DNA of 28,089 nt. Origin: Limnoraphis robusta CS-951. Lineage in GTDB: Bacteria; Cyanobacteriota; Cyanobacteriia; Cyanobacteriales; Microcoleaceae. Each line of letters begins with the position of its first letter. The first letter of the stretch is position 1. Both the position numbers and the translations under genes were made by a program. The stretch lies in assembly GCF_000972705.2 (NCBI RefSeq), contig NZ_LATL02000144.1, forward strand, positions 1-28,089, read 5' to 3'. The notes under the pieces are model-generated. The model did no database searches, had not been told where the DNA came from, and saw nothing but the letters and a program-made list of their open reading frames with translations. Shown one piece after another: positions 1-7,815 of this stretch.

Positions 1-1136
1 ACCCCCGCCAGTCCCATTCCCCAAAGTGTCGCCATACCCACTCCCATCAGTTGAAGACTGAGAGACCCCACCGCTTGTAGGAGGTTCGACAAGGCGCGAT
101 CGCTTTCCAGTAAAGCCGTTTTCACCACATCCAAACAAGCCTGCGACAGCGACATCATCCGGCGAGGATGCCGTTTCTGACGAGCAATTTTCAACAAATA
201 GGTCTGAATTTCGCTAGCCGTTTGCGGGCGGCGACTGGCTTGATCCTGAACCATTTGATCCAATAAGTTCGCAAACCAAGGACTAACAACCGCCCGATGT
301 TGCCATCGTAATTCTGCCGTTATCGGATCTTCAAGATCACCCGGAAAAGCGCCCGTTAACAAATGAATACAAGTCCGACCCAAGGCATAAAAATCCGCAG
401 GTGGCCCGACCGCCGCGCCCACAATTTGTTCAGGGGGACTGTAACCCGGAGAAACCAAACGAGTGCTGCTTCTTGGCGTGGGTTCGCGATCGCTTAACAT
501 CATTTGTCCGACTTGTTTAGCGCCCCCAAAATCAATCATCACCAACTGATGCGTTTGTGTCGGAGTCACCGCCAACGGGAACGCAGGAGTCGATCGCAAC
601 ATCAAATTCGACGGTTTGAGATCCCGATGAATAATATTGTGTCCGTGTAATTCCCGTAAAATATCCAAAGCCTGCTGCAACCAGTCAATTACCCATTCTT
701 CTGGACACCCTTGAGGATGTTGATCTAAAATCTCCTGCAACGTTAACCCGTGAATTTTTTCCATCACCAAACAAGGCAGAGGCAAGATGGCGGCGTTGCG
801 TTTTTTCAGGACAAAATAACTATCCGGCGACACTCTCGGTACCCCCGGATGACGCATCTGTGCTAGAACATTCGCCTCTTGTTCAAACAGTTCTAACGCT
901 TTTGGGGACGGTTCCAGCAAGACTTTTAAGACCTTTTCTGTTTTCGTCTTCAAGTCCCAAACGACATAAAGCCTTGAAAAGCCTCCCGTTCCCAGACACC
1001 GTAAAGGAATGTAGCGATTATTGAGTTGTAGGGGAGCGCCGCAACGTAGACAATATTTATTTCCCCAAGGCTGACCGTCCGGTTTAGAACACTTGGGGTT
1101 GATGCAGTGCAGTGTAGATGAAACAGGATAATCCAC
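1..1136 (-). CDS. Serine/threonine protein kinase with N-terminal zinc ribbon (partial, C-terminus off window)
   Basis: Read on the minus strand from a GTG at 1136; an in-frame TAA lies three codons upstream, so no longer start exists. 378 codons are visible and the gene runs off the left edge. The N-terminus has four cysteines (C11, C16, C29, C32), a small zinc-ribbon typical of one group of cyanobacterial eukaryotic-type kinases. The kinase domain follows: glycine loop GTGGFSRLY near residues 49-57, ATP-binding lysine K71, glutamate E87, catalytic HRDLKPSN at 170-177 and DFG at 202-204, so all residues needed for catalysis are present. After residue 345 the sequence becomes hydrophobic (LMGVGMATLWGMGLAGV), suggesting a membrane anchor just at the edge. 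It would phosphorylate proteins on Ser/Thr at the membrane; its substrate is unknown. It is divergent from the antiporter gene at 1466. No Shine-Dalgarno was seen. Confidence 0.93.
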   Translation of the reverse strand, partial: MDYPVSSTLHCINPKCSKPDGQPWGNKYCLRCGAPLQLNNRYIPLRCLGTGGFSRLYVVWDLKTKTEKVLKVLLEPSPKALELFEQEANVLAQMRHPGVPRVSPDSYFVLKKRNAAILPLPCLVMEKIHGLTLQEILDQHPQGCPEEWVIDWLQQALDILRELHGHNIIHRDLKPSNLMLRSTPAFPLAVTPTQTHQLVMIDFGGAKQVGQMMLSDREPTPRSSTRLVSPGYSPPEQIVGAAVGPPADFYALGRTCIHLLTGAFPGDLEDPITAELRWQHRAVVSPWFANLLDQMVQDQASRRPQTASEIQTYLLKIARQKRHPRRMMSLSQACLDVVKTALLESDRALSNLLQAVGSLSLQLMGVGMATLWGMGLAG

Positions 1137-1186
1137 GATGGGTTAACAACTTAGCAGTGATTTCAGTCAACAATGAACAGTGTTAT

Positions 1187-1214
1187 CAGTTTACAGTCTA
1201 CAGTTTTCAGTTTA
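1187..1214. repeat. Short tandem heptamer repeat (STRR-like) in a gene-free stretch 1137-1465
   Basis: Four head-to-tail 7-mers: CAGTTTA, CAGTCTA, CAGTTTT, CAGTTTA. Short tandemly repeated heptamers are common between genes of filamentous cyanobacteria. The rest of 1137-1465, between two divergent genes, holds a GC hairpin CGGCGG-AAA-CCGCCG at 1288-1302 without a T-run. I see no convincing promoter or gene there. Confidence 0.7.
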
Positions 1215-1465
1215 CAAATTTCAGATTATAGATGAAATAATCCGTGATCGCCGAAATCACTGGTCACTCTCTTACAAACTTTGCTCTCGGCGGAAACCGC
1301 CGGGCCGCAAGTTTGCGCTGTTTACTGGTCACGGTTCACTGTTAAAAACGATACCTTGAATATAGACGATCCATCTGAGGGAATTGATTCAGTCTACCGC
1401 AGACTCCCTAACTTTTTCTTTCGGGTTTCTTTTTTCTCCATCGCTAAACAGATATCTAAAATGAC

Positions 1466-3172
1466 ATGAGCTTGCACCATATTTTACTAGACCTCGTTTT
1501 ACTATTGACGATTACAACCGTTTCCGTCATCCTATTCAAACGAGTCAAACTGGGTTCTGTTGTCGGTTTGTTAATGGCGGGAGTTGTTCTTGGCCCGTCT
1601 GGTTTAGCCATTACAGAAGACCCCGAAGGACTAAGACACGTTACTGAATTGGGGGTTGTGTTTCTACTCTTTATCATCGGTTTGGAAATGCAACCGGAAA
1701 AATTGTGGTCACTGCGTCGAGATGTCTTTGGTTTGGGTTCACTCCAACTCAGTGTAACAGCGATCGCTATTACTTTTTATACTATATTTCTCGGTTATAC
1801 CTGGAATGCGGCTTTAATTTTGGGTTTGGGTTTGGCGATGTCTTCGACGGCGTTTGTCATGCAGTTACTTGAAGAACGTAATGAAACCTCTACCGAATTC
1901 GGTCAAACCACTTTTGCAATTTTACTGTTACAAGATCTTGCCATTGTTCCGGTTTTGGCATTGGTTCCGCTCTTATCGAATCAACCCACTCAAGCTAATA
2001 ATATTCCCTTCTGGCAACAAGGCGCAAATGTTTTCGGCGGATTATTAGTTGTTTATCTTTTGGGATTTTATGTCGTGCCGTTTGTCCTCAAAATTGTTGT
2101 TCGTCAACGCAACCGAGAAGCGATCGCCGGAATTGTCGGTTTAACGGTTATTGGTTCAGCTTGGGTGATGGATACAGTCGGGTTATCTATGTCTCTCGGT
2201 GCTTTTTTTATCGGAATGTTGCTGTCGGGTTCTCACTATCGCCACTATTTAGAAGCCGAAATTGAACCGTTTAAAAATCTCCTGCTGAGTTTATTCTTTA
2301 TTTCTGTTGGGATGTCGATTAATCTTGATGCTTTTCTCCAGGAAAGCTTTCAAATGGTTGGTCATGCTTTAGCGTTAATGTTAGTCAAAGCGATTATTTT
2401 ATTTGGGTTGTGTTTAGCCTTTCGCTTTAGTCGGTTAACTGCGTTGCGAGTCGCGACTTTCTTACCCCAAAATGGGGAGTTTGGTTTTGTGTTATTTAGT
2501 GCAGCCGTAGCCACAAAATTAATTAGTGATGAGGCATTTTCTTGGTTGGTAATGATTATTGTCATTTCGATGGTGACAACACCAATATTAGTCCGGTTTG
2601 GGGATACACTGACACAACGTTTATCTCCAACTGCAATGGGCGAAGATCATTTACAAACCTCATCTAAACGCAGACTTCGCAGCCGTAAAGCCGTTTTAGT
2701 TATTGGTTATGGTCGAGTCGGACAAGTCGTTTGTACCATTCTTGAACGCATGAATATTCCCTATCTTGCCCTAGAAAAAGATCTCGATCAAGTCGCAGCC
2801 GGGAGAAAAGTCGGTCGATCCGTTTATTTTGGTGATGTGAATAATCCTCGCATTTTATCGGCGGTTCGAGTTCATCGGGCGCGAGCCGTTGTGATTACCG
2901 TTGGAGAGTCTAAAATTACCGAAAAATTAGTCAATTTGTTGCAAAGTTCCTATCCAAATTTACCCTTAGTTGTCCGAACTCGCAATTTAGAACAGCGCGA
3001 AAAAATGTTAGCCATTGGGGTGAGTCATGTCGTGCCGGAAGTTGTAGAATCAGCCTTAATGATGGGAGAAAAAACATTAGAAATTGTCGGGATTTCTGAG
3101 CTTGAATCTTCTTCGCTTCTCAGTTTACTGCGTAAAGATGAATATGCAGCACTTCACCTCTCTAAACATTAA
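1466..3172 (+). CDS. CPA2-family cation:proton antiporter with RCK/TrkA-N domain (KefB-like)
   Basis: 568 residues. Residues about 5-390 are a chain of hydrophobic segments of the Na+/H+ exchanger fold, with the family-typical LLLQDLAIVPVLAL and NGEFGFVLF stretches. Residues about 405-520 form a Rossmann-type TrkA-N/RCK domain beginning VLVIGYGRVGQ, a GxGxxG nucleotide-binding loop, followed by an acidic residue after the second strand (ALEKD). The family exchanges K+ or Na+ for H+ across the membrane, and the RCK domain gates it in response to a nucleotide or thiol adduct. Length and architecture fit full KefB/KefC-like proteins, although the usual accessory KefF/KefG gene is not adjacent. 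The ATG at 1466 lacks a clear Shine-Dalgarno. Ion specificity cannot be read from the sequence. Confidence 0.92.
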   Translation: MSLHHILLDLVLLLTITTVSVILFKRVKLGSVVGLLMAGVVLGPSGLAITEDPEGLRHVTELGVVFLLFIIGLEMQPEKLWSLRRDVFGLGSLQLSVTAIAITFYTIFLGYTWNAALILGLGLAMSSTAFVMQLLEERNETSTEFGQTTFAILLLQDLAIVPVLALVPLLSNQPTQANNIPFWQQGANVFGGLLVVYLLGFYVVPFVLKIVVRQRNREAIAGIVGLTVIGSAWVMDTVGLSMSLGAFFIGMLLSGSHYRHYLEAEIEPFKNLLLSLFFISVGMSINLDAFLQESFQMVGHALALMLVKAIILFGLCLAFRFSRLTALRVATFLPQNGEFGFVLFSAAVATKLISDEAFSWLVMIIVISMVTTPILVRFGDTLTQRLSPTAMGEDHLQTSSKRRLRSRKAVLVIGYGRVGQVVCTILERMNIPYLALEKDLDQVAAGRKVGRSVYFGDVNNPRILSAVRVHRARAVVITVGESKITEKLVNLLQSSYPNLPLVVRTRNLEQREKMLAIGVSHVVPEVVESALMMGEKTLEIVGISELESSSLLSLLRKDEYAALHLSKH

Positions 3173-3308
3173 CTCTCAAATTGCATTAAAAAAACAACAA
3201 ATTTAGACAGGTTCTTTCACTCCGATTAGGGAACTCAACATTCTCTTTTTGCTAAAAGTTTGTCAAATTTACAGATGTTACAAGCATCTTACAGTTCAGT
3301 TAAATTTA

Positions 3309-3638
3309 TTAATGAATTTCATTAAAGAGATTTTTAGTAAAAATTTTGAACAAACTAAAAACAATCAAGGGAAAAGAAAAACAAACAATGATAATATTCA
3401 TAAAATGGGTTACATTATTTTCAAAAACTGCCTCTATTCTCCAACTCATAAAGATGACGGGAGATATTACTAAAAATAAGACAATTTCAGGTTGACTATT
3501 GAATTTAAAAGATAATTTAAAAGTGGCGATTAAACCCAAAAATAGAGAAACAATAATCGTACAGATTTCTGCCCATTCCCAAGCAGAATCTTTGAAATAA
3601 TTTATTGCTTCCCTGAAATCAGTGACTGACTCTATCAT
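3309..3638 (-). CDS. Small putative membrane protein, unknown function
   Basis: 109 residues on the minus strand. The ATG at 3638 is preceded by AAAAGGAAATACA, giving a Shine-Dalgarno-like AGGA about 7 bases upstream, which favours this frame over the plus-strand ORF covering the same DNA. Three hydrophobic stretches (IIVSLFLGLIATF, IVLFLVISPVIF and MNIIIVCFSFPLIVF) suggest three membrane spans separated by short charged loops. I recognise no family. It lies convergent to the antiporter gene and divergent from the RuBisCO operon, and no partner is obvious. Composition is AT-rich, as in the surrounding intergenic DNA, so it may be a young or decaying gene. Confidence 0.5.
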   Translation of the reverse strand: MIESVTDFREAINYFKDSAWEWAEICTIIVSLFLGLIATFKLSFKFNSQPEIVLFLVISPVIFMSWRIEAVFENNVTHFMNIIIVCFSFPLIVFSLFKIFTKNLFNEIH

Positions 3639-3718
3639 TGTATTTCCTTTTGGATGAACTCTATTTACTTAATTATATAGCCGTTCTCAGTTGCATGAGT
3701 TAAGGTTCATTACTCCCT

Positions 3719-3880
3719 TCTCCACCTCTGGCTAACCCTCTCGACCTCTCCCTACCCTCTCCTGCAAGGAGAGGGACAATTGTATCTCCCCTTGTAGGGG
3801 AGATTATAGAGGGGTTAGTGGGAAAAGGTGTCCCATAAGCGACTATTCGTAAATCGAGAGGGGTAGGGGGAGAGGTTAAT
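3719..3880. repeat. Palindrome-rich intergenic repeat
   Basis: Two perfect hairpins stand side by side: CCCTCTCC-TGCAA-GGAGAGGG (3755-3775) and TCTCCCC-TTGTA-GGGGAGA (3785-3803). They are flanked by imperfect outer arms, an ACCTCTCCCTACCCTCTC-like stretch near 3744-3761 and its approximate complement near 3856-3876. This nested layout looks like a REP/MITE-type dispersed element and not a terminator, because no T-run follows either hairpin. Confidence 0.6.
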
Positions 3881-3936
3881 CATCAAAAAATCATCAATTA
3901 CTCTCTAACAACCTTCACAGTCTTTACGTCATAATC

Positions 3937-4158
3937 GTTAAAAAACTTAACATTAATCGTTTCAGTTTGGTGATAAGACAAACAGATTTTCAGCCAAATG
4001 TCTCAAAATGTAGTGGGATTTAAAGAAATATAAACAAAGATTATGTAAATCTTAAAAAGATTCAAGGTTGACGGGTACAAATTCTTGATACTATCTTAAA
4101 TATCTTGGCACAAAGACCAAAACATAAGAGATTCCGACAAGGGAGATATCAAGGAGTT
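3937..4158 (+). promoter_or_regulatory. Upstream regulatory region of rbcL
   Basis: The RuBisCO operon must be transcribed from here. Two dyads stand out: GTTAA-aaaac-TTAAC at 3937-3951, flanked by a direct repeat TAATCGT (3932 and 3954), and AAGAT-tatgtaa-ATCTT at 4037-4053. AT-rich dyads of the first kind resemble LysR-type (CbbR/RbcR) binding sites, but that is inference. A strong Shine-Dalgarno AAGGAG (4151-4156) sits two bases before the rbcL ATG. I could not assign a -10/-35 pair with confidence. Confidence 0.35.
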
Positions 4159-5589
4159 ATGGCTTACTCTCAAACCCGCACACAGTCGAAAGCTGGCTAT
4201 AAAGCTGGTGTACAAGACTATAAACTGACCTATTACACGCCCGACTATACGCCGAAAGATACAGATATTTTGGCTGCATTCCGCGTCACGCCCCAGCCGG
4301 GAGTTCCCCCAGAAGAAGCTGGAGCCGCAGTGGCCGCCGAATCTTCCACAGGTACTTGGACAACAGTTTGGACTGACCTTTTGACCGACCTCGACCGCTA
4401 CAAAGGTCGCTGTTATGACATCGAGCCAGTTCCCGGTGAAGACAACCAGTACATCTGCTTTATTGCCTATCCTCTGGATTTGTTTGAAGAAGGTTCCGTC
4501 ACCAACTTGCTGACATCCTTAGTTGGTAACGTTTTCGGTTTCAAAGCCTTACGTGCGCTGCGTTTAGAAGATCTACGCATTCCTATCGCTTACCTGAAGA
4601 CCTTCCAAGGCCCTCCTCACGGAATTACTGTAGAACGCGACAAACTCAACAAATACGGTCGTCCCCTCCTCGGTTGCACCATCAAACCCAAACTGGGTTT
4701 ATCAGCCAAGAACTACGGACGTGCAGTCTATGAATGTCTGCGCGGTGGCTTAGACTTCACCAAAGACGACGAAAACATTAACTCTCAGCCCTTCATGCGT
4801 TGGCGCGATCGCTTCCTGTTCGTTCAAGAAGCCATTGAAAAAGCCCAAGCAGAAACCGGAGAAGTTAAAGGTCACTACCTGAACGTGACCGCCCCCACCT
4901 GCGAAGAAATGCTGGAACGGGCTGAGTTCGCCAAAGAACTCAAAACTCCGATCATCATGCACGACTACCTGACAGGTGGTTTCACCGCTAATACTACCTT
5001 AGCCAAATGGTGTCGTCGCAACGGTATCTTGTTGCACATCCACCGCGCCATGCACGCCGTGATTGACCGTCAGAAAAATCACGGTATCCACTTCCGCGTA
5101 CTTGCCAAATGCTTGCGGATGTCCGGCGGCGACCACCTGCACTCCGGTACAGTTGTGGGCAAACTGGAAGGCGAAAAAGGCATCACGATGGGCTTCGTAG
5201 ACTTGATGCGCGAAGACCACATCGAACAAGATCGTGATCGCGGCATTTACTTCACCCAAGATTGGGCTTCCATGCCTGGAGTAATGCCCGTTGCTTCCGG
5301 CGGTATCCACATTTGGCATATGCCTGCGTTGGTTGAAATCTTCGGCGACGACTCCTGCTTACAGTTTGGTGGTGGTACTCTCGGACACCCCTGGGGTAAT
5401 GCTCCCGGTGCAACTGCAAACCGGGTTGCCCTCGAAGCTTGTATCCAAGCCCGTAACGAAGGCCGTAACCTGTTCCGTGAAGGCGGCGACGTCATCCGCG
5501 AAGCGGCCAAGTGGAGTCCTGAACTGGCTGTTGCTTGCGAACTGTGGAAAGAAATCAAGTTCGAGTTTGAAGCAATGGATACACTCTAA
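4159..5589 (+). CDS. rbcL: RuBisCO large subunit, form IB
   Basis: 476 residues, the usual cyanobacterial length. It fixes CO2 onto ribulose-1,5-bisphosphate in the Calvin cycle and, with RbcS, forms the L8S8 enzyme of the carboxysome. The active-site motif [11 protein letters not shown] holds the carbamylated lysine (residue 202 here, spinach K201) and the two Mg2+-binding acids. [10 protein letters not shown], the loop 6 region [12 protein letters not shown] and [10 protein letters not shown] are intact, and the C-terminus ends EAMDTL as expected. An in-frame TTG at 4105 would add 18 basic residues, but the ATG at 4159 has AAGGAG just upstream and gives the standard [17 protein letters not shown] start. 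It is first in an operon with rbcX and rbcS. Codon use is richer in C-ending codons than its neighbours, as expected for a highly expressed gene. Confidence 0.99.
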   Translation: MAYSQTRTQSKAGYKAGVQDYKLTYYTPDYTPKDTDILAAFRVTPQPGVPPEEAGAAVAAESSTGTWTTVWTDLLTDLDRYKGRCYDIEPVPGEDNQYICFIAYPLDLFEEGSVTNLLTSLVGNVFGFKALRALRLEDLRIPIAYLKTFQGPPHGITVERDKLNKYGRPLLGCTIKPKLGLSAKNYGRAVYECLRGGLDFTKDDENINSQPFMRWRDRFLFVQEAIEKAQAETGEVKGHYLNVTAPTCEEMLERAEFAKELKTPIIMHDYLTGGFTANTTLAKWCRRNGILLHIHRAMHAVIDRQKNHGIHFRVLAKCLRMSGGDHLHSGTVVGKLEGEKGITMGFVDLMREDHIEQDRDRGIYFTQDWASMPGVMPVASGGIHIWHMPALVEIFGDDSCLQFGGGTLGHPWGNAPGATANRVALEACIQARNEGRNLFREGGDVIREAAKWSPELAVACELWKEIKFEFEAMDTL

Positions 5590-5681
5590 ATCCGCTTCCA
5601 GAGTGATGATAATGAATTTTAAGCGATAAGTAGATAAACTTAGAATTCAAAACTCAGAACTCTTGGAGGTTGGTGTCAGAC

Positions 5682-6083
5682 ATGGATATCAAAAAAGTTG
5701 CAAAAGACACGACCAAGGTACTATCAAGCTACCTCACTTACCAGGCTGTACGGCTGGTTTCCTCTCAGCTTAGAGAGACAAACCCCGGTTTAGCAATTTG
5801 GTTGAGTGGATTCTCGTCCACCGGAAAAATTCAAGACGGAGAAGCGTATCTCAAAGAGATGCTTCAGGAAAACCAGGAAATGGCTTTCAGAATTATGACG
5901 GTGCGAGAACATCTCGCTCAAGAGGTAGTGGAATATTTACCGGAAATGGTGCGTGAATCTATTCAGCAAAGCAACATGGAACATCGCCGTCAGTACCTTG
6001 AACGGATGACACAGGTTTCGTTGTCTGACACCAGTCCTCATCCCGAATTTAAAATGGATTCCGAACCGAATCAGGACGAATAG
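5682..6083 (+). CDS. rbcX: RuBisCO assembly chaperone RbcX
   Basis: 133 residues from the ATG at 5682. RbcX is a homodimeric helical chaperone that clamps the C-terminal tail of RbcL and aids L8 core assembly before RbcS joins. Family-typical stretches are VLSSYLTYQAVR (peptide-binding groove helix), RETNPGLAIWL, and FRIMTVREHLAQEVVEYLPEMV, followed by NMEHRRQYLERMTQ. The acidic, poorly conserved tail after MTQVSLS is normal for the family. GGAGG at 5665-5669 lies 12 bases before this ATG; GTG 5673 and TTG 5670 are in frame but too close to that Shine-Dalgarno. It sits 92 bases after rbcL and 50 before rbcS, the standard cyanobacterial order. Confidence 0.97.
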   Translation: MDIKKVAKDTTKVLSSYLTYQAVRLVSSQLRETNPGLAIWLSGFSSTGKIQDGEAYLKEMLQENQEMAFRIMTVREHLAQEVVEYLPEMVRESIQQSNMEHRRQYLERMTQVSLSDTSPHPEFKMDSEPNQDE

Positions 6084-6133
6084 AACCTGATAGCTTGACT
6101 GTTGTATACCTTTTAACGTTTTAGGAAATCGCA

Positions 6134-6478
6134 ATGCAAACTTTACCAAAAGAGCGTCGCTACGAAACTCTGTCTTATCTGCCTCCTCTGACTGATGCTC
6201 AAATTGACAAGCAAATTCAATATATGCTGTCTCAGGGTTTCATTCCTGCTGTTGAGTTCAACGAAACCGCAGAACCGGAAGTTCGCTACTGGACATTGTG
6301 GAAACTCCCCCTGTTTAACGCAACAACGGTTCGTGATGTAATGATGGAAATTCAAGCTTGCCGTCAAGAATATCCCAAGTGTTTCATTCGGGTTGCAGGT
6401 TTTGACAATGTGAAGCAGTGCCAAGTCTTAAGCTTCATTATTCACCGGGGCGATCAGTCCGGTGGTTATCGCTACTAA
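6134..6478 (+). CDS. rbcS: RuBisCO small subunit
   Basis: 114 residues. It caps the RbcL octamer and raises the catalytic rate of the L8S8 holoenzyme. The protein begins MQTLPKERRYETLSYLPPL, carries RYWTLWKLPLFN, the EIQACRQEYPKCFIRVAGFDN core and ends HRGDQSGGYRY, all as expected for the cyanobacterial form IB subunit. AGGA at 6122-6125 is the likely ribosome binding site. It is the last gene of rbcL-rbcX-rbcS and is followed 36 bases on by a strong intrinsic terminator. Confidence 0.98.
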   Translation: MQTLPKERRYETLSYLPPLTDAQIDKQIQYMLSQGFIPAVEFNETAEPEVRYWTLWKLPLFNATTVRDVMMEIQACRQEYPKCFIRVAGFDNVKQCQVLSFIIHRGDQSGGYRY

Positions 6479-6514
6479 TTCCAGATTGCCAAGTTTAACG
6501 GATTAATTTTGATA

Positions 6515-6541
6515 GGTAGGGAGTGATCCCTGCCTTTTTTT
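6515..6541 (+). terminator. Intrinsic terminator of the rbc operon
   Basis: Stem GGTAGGGA (6515-6522), loop GTGA, stem TCCCTGCC (6527-6534), eight pairs including one G-U, followed directly by seven T. It lies 37 bases after the rbcS stop, the expected position. Confidence 0.88.
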
Positions 6542-6617
6542 CTTGTAGCCCAAAAAAGACTCAAATTATCGCGGAAGCGGTGCGATCGGGTTACTCGAAA
6601 ATCAGTGATTCTCAAGC

Positions 6618-6723
6618 TATAGCACTACGCAAATTGGTTAGGACATTTTTAGATTCTGAAACCCTTTCATAGTCTGCTGTTCCCTGTTCCCCGTTCCCTG
6701 TTCCCGATTCAAGTAGCGCTATA
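6618..6723. mobile_element. MITE-like element, copy 1
   Basis: 106 bp bounded by inverted ends: TATAGCACTACGC at left and GTAGCGCTATA at right. Inside lies GGTTAGGACATT (6636-6647), found inverted in the second element at 24867-25028, and four heptamers (TTCCCTG, TTCCCCG, TTCCCTG, TTCCCGA) at 6680-6707. There is no ORF. The TA at each outer edge could be a two-base target duplication, as in IS630/Tc1-type elements, but this is inference. The right end lies two bases before the pseudogene's ATG. Confidence 0.6.
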
Positions 6724-6725
6724 AT

Positions 6726-7205
6726 ATGCAATATCCGGGTGAAATTTTGAAAAAACTTTCTCAAGGAGAGGAAGTGATTATTAATGATGTGATGGAAGCT
6801 TCACTGACCCCTGAAGAAAGACAACAATTCCATCAATGGGAAGTGCAAGCGGCTTTAATTATTCCTGTTTTTGTTAATCAAACTCTATACGCGATCGCAA
6901 CCCATCACTGTTCTCAAACCCATCAATGGCAAGATTCCGAAATCGAACGGTTTAAACAAGTCGGTTTACAAATTGGTTATGCTCTCGAACAGGCTCAACT
7001 GTTGCAAGAAGTTCAAGAAAGTCGCAGCCTCGCCGAACAAATAATGATCGCCGAAATTCAAGCAGAAACTCACGAGGTTGTACACGCAATGAAAGTGGGT
7101 TTAAAACGAGTTCTTCGGGAAACCGAGTTAGTTCAACGAACCCGTAAAACCCTCACAGAGATTGTACAAGCGAGTAACCAAACCCATGAATTTGTGATCA
7201 CTTGA
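6726..7205 (+). pseudogene. Remnant of a PixJ-like GAF/methyl-accepting receptor gene
   Basis: A 159-codon ORF that is a collapsed version of a protein like the one at 12244-16221. Residues about 5-105 match the second half of that protein's GAF5 (PVFVNQTLYAIATHHC against PIFVNQSLYGLIEAHQC; FKQVGLQIGYALEQAQLL nearly identical). Directly after LAEQ the reading jumps to EIQAETHEVV..MKVGLKRV, which in the intact gene lies about 690 bases further on, in the signalling domain. HAMP, the methylation helix and the CheA-binding tip are therefore missing, as are all upstream GAFs. The end (QASNQTHEFVIT) leaves the homology early. The upstream limit coincides with the MITE-like element. There is no Shine-Dalgarno. 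It could still be translated but cannot be a working receptor. Confidence 0.82.
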
Positions 7206-7338
7206 GCAGTTTTTTAACTATTGAGTGTTTACTGGTTACTGTTGAGTGTTAAGTGAAAACACGGGTGACTGGTGAGTCAATCATGTATCGAGTATGCTCA
7301 AGTTCTCAGTATTTTTGGGTAGTGAAATTTCAGTGGCG

Positions 7339-7368
7339 TTGACAAAATGCCCAAGGCTCAGTTATGAT
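7339..7368 (+). promoter_or_regulatory. Sigma70-type promoter candidate
   Basis: Perfect -35 TTGACA (7339-7344), 18-base spacer, -10 TATGAT (7363-7368), one mismatch from TATAAT. A start near 7375 would give a leader of about 440 bases to the pentapeptide-repeat gene, or a separate RNA. Confidence 0.55.
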
Positions 7369-7374
7369 CCTTAA

Positions 7375-7815
7375 GTGAATAGGGTGCGCTGTTTACATCT
7401 GAGACTGAGGTCAAGTCACTTCAAAGTAGAGAATGGGTGTATTGTTACAAGTCTACAAATAGCAAGCGAAAGCTCTCTATTCAAGAGTTTTAATCATATT
7501 TCAAAAGGATACATCTGTTCTGCTCATCTTGAAAAAGGTTGAGTCAGGATAACAGAAAGCCTTGAATGAGCAGGGAAATGCCTGCGAAATATTTCTCGTC
7601 TTTCTCGTCAATGATTGGCAGTTGACAGACAGCAGAAATAGATAGAAAGGGCGATCCACAACGAACTCGAGTCAAACATGACGAGGAAGTTTGTTGATCA
7701 TTTTTGTTAATTCTCAAGCGTGTCACCTGATCTTAAAATCAGAGCAAAATAGGAAAGCGCGTGGCTTTAGAGCAGTTCTGAACAACAAAGTTAAAGCATC
7801 AGGAGCTGATTTTGC
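7375..7815 (+). other. Long structured leader or non-coding RNA candidate
   Basis: No credible gene lies in 7206-7815. Downstream of the promoter there are three hairpins: AATAG-ca-AGC-GAAA-GCT-ct-CTATT (7458-7481) with a GNRA tetraloop; CTGCTCAT (7520-7527) pairing perfectly with ATGAGCAG (7566-7573), with AAGG/CCTT inside; and GCAGG-gaaatg-CCTGC starting at 7570, which shares bases with the second stem so both cannot form at once. Such exclusive stems suggest a switch, attenuator or small RNA. The region ends with AGGAG about 11 bases before the ATG at 7816. No known riboswitch class is recognised. Confidence 0.4.

Noticed and set aside
1281..1469. 62-codon plus-strand ORF before the antiporter gene
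   Set aside because: It starts at TTG inside a GC hairpin, has no ribosome binding site or family, and overlaps the next start.
3249..3473. 74-codon plus-strand ORF
   Set aside because: Low-complexity, lysine/asparagine-rich product opposite the better supported minus-strand membrane protein.
4105..4158. Extended N-terminus of rbcL from an in-frame TTG
   Set aside because: The 18 extra residues are not part of the known protein; the ATG at 4159 has AAGGAG upstream and gives the standard N-terminus.
7544..7726. 60-codon minus-strand ORF in the gene-free region
   Set aside because: No Shine-Dalgarno or family; it overlaps the structured leader.
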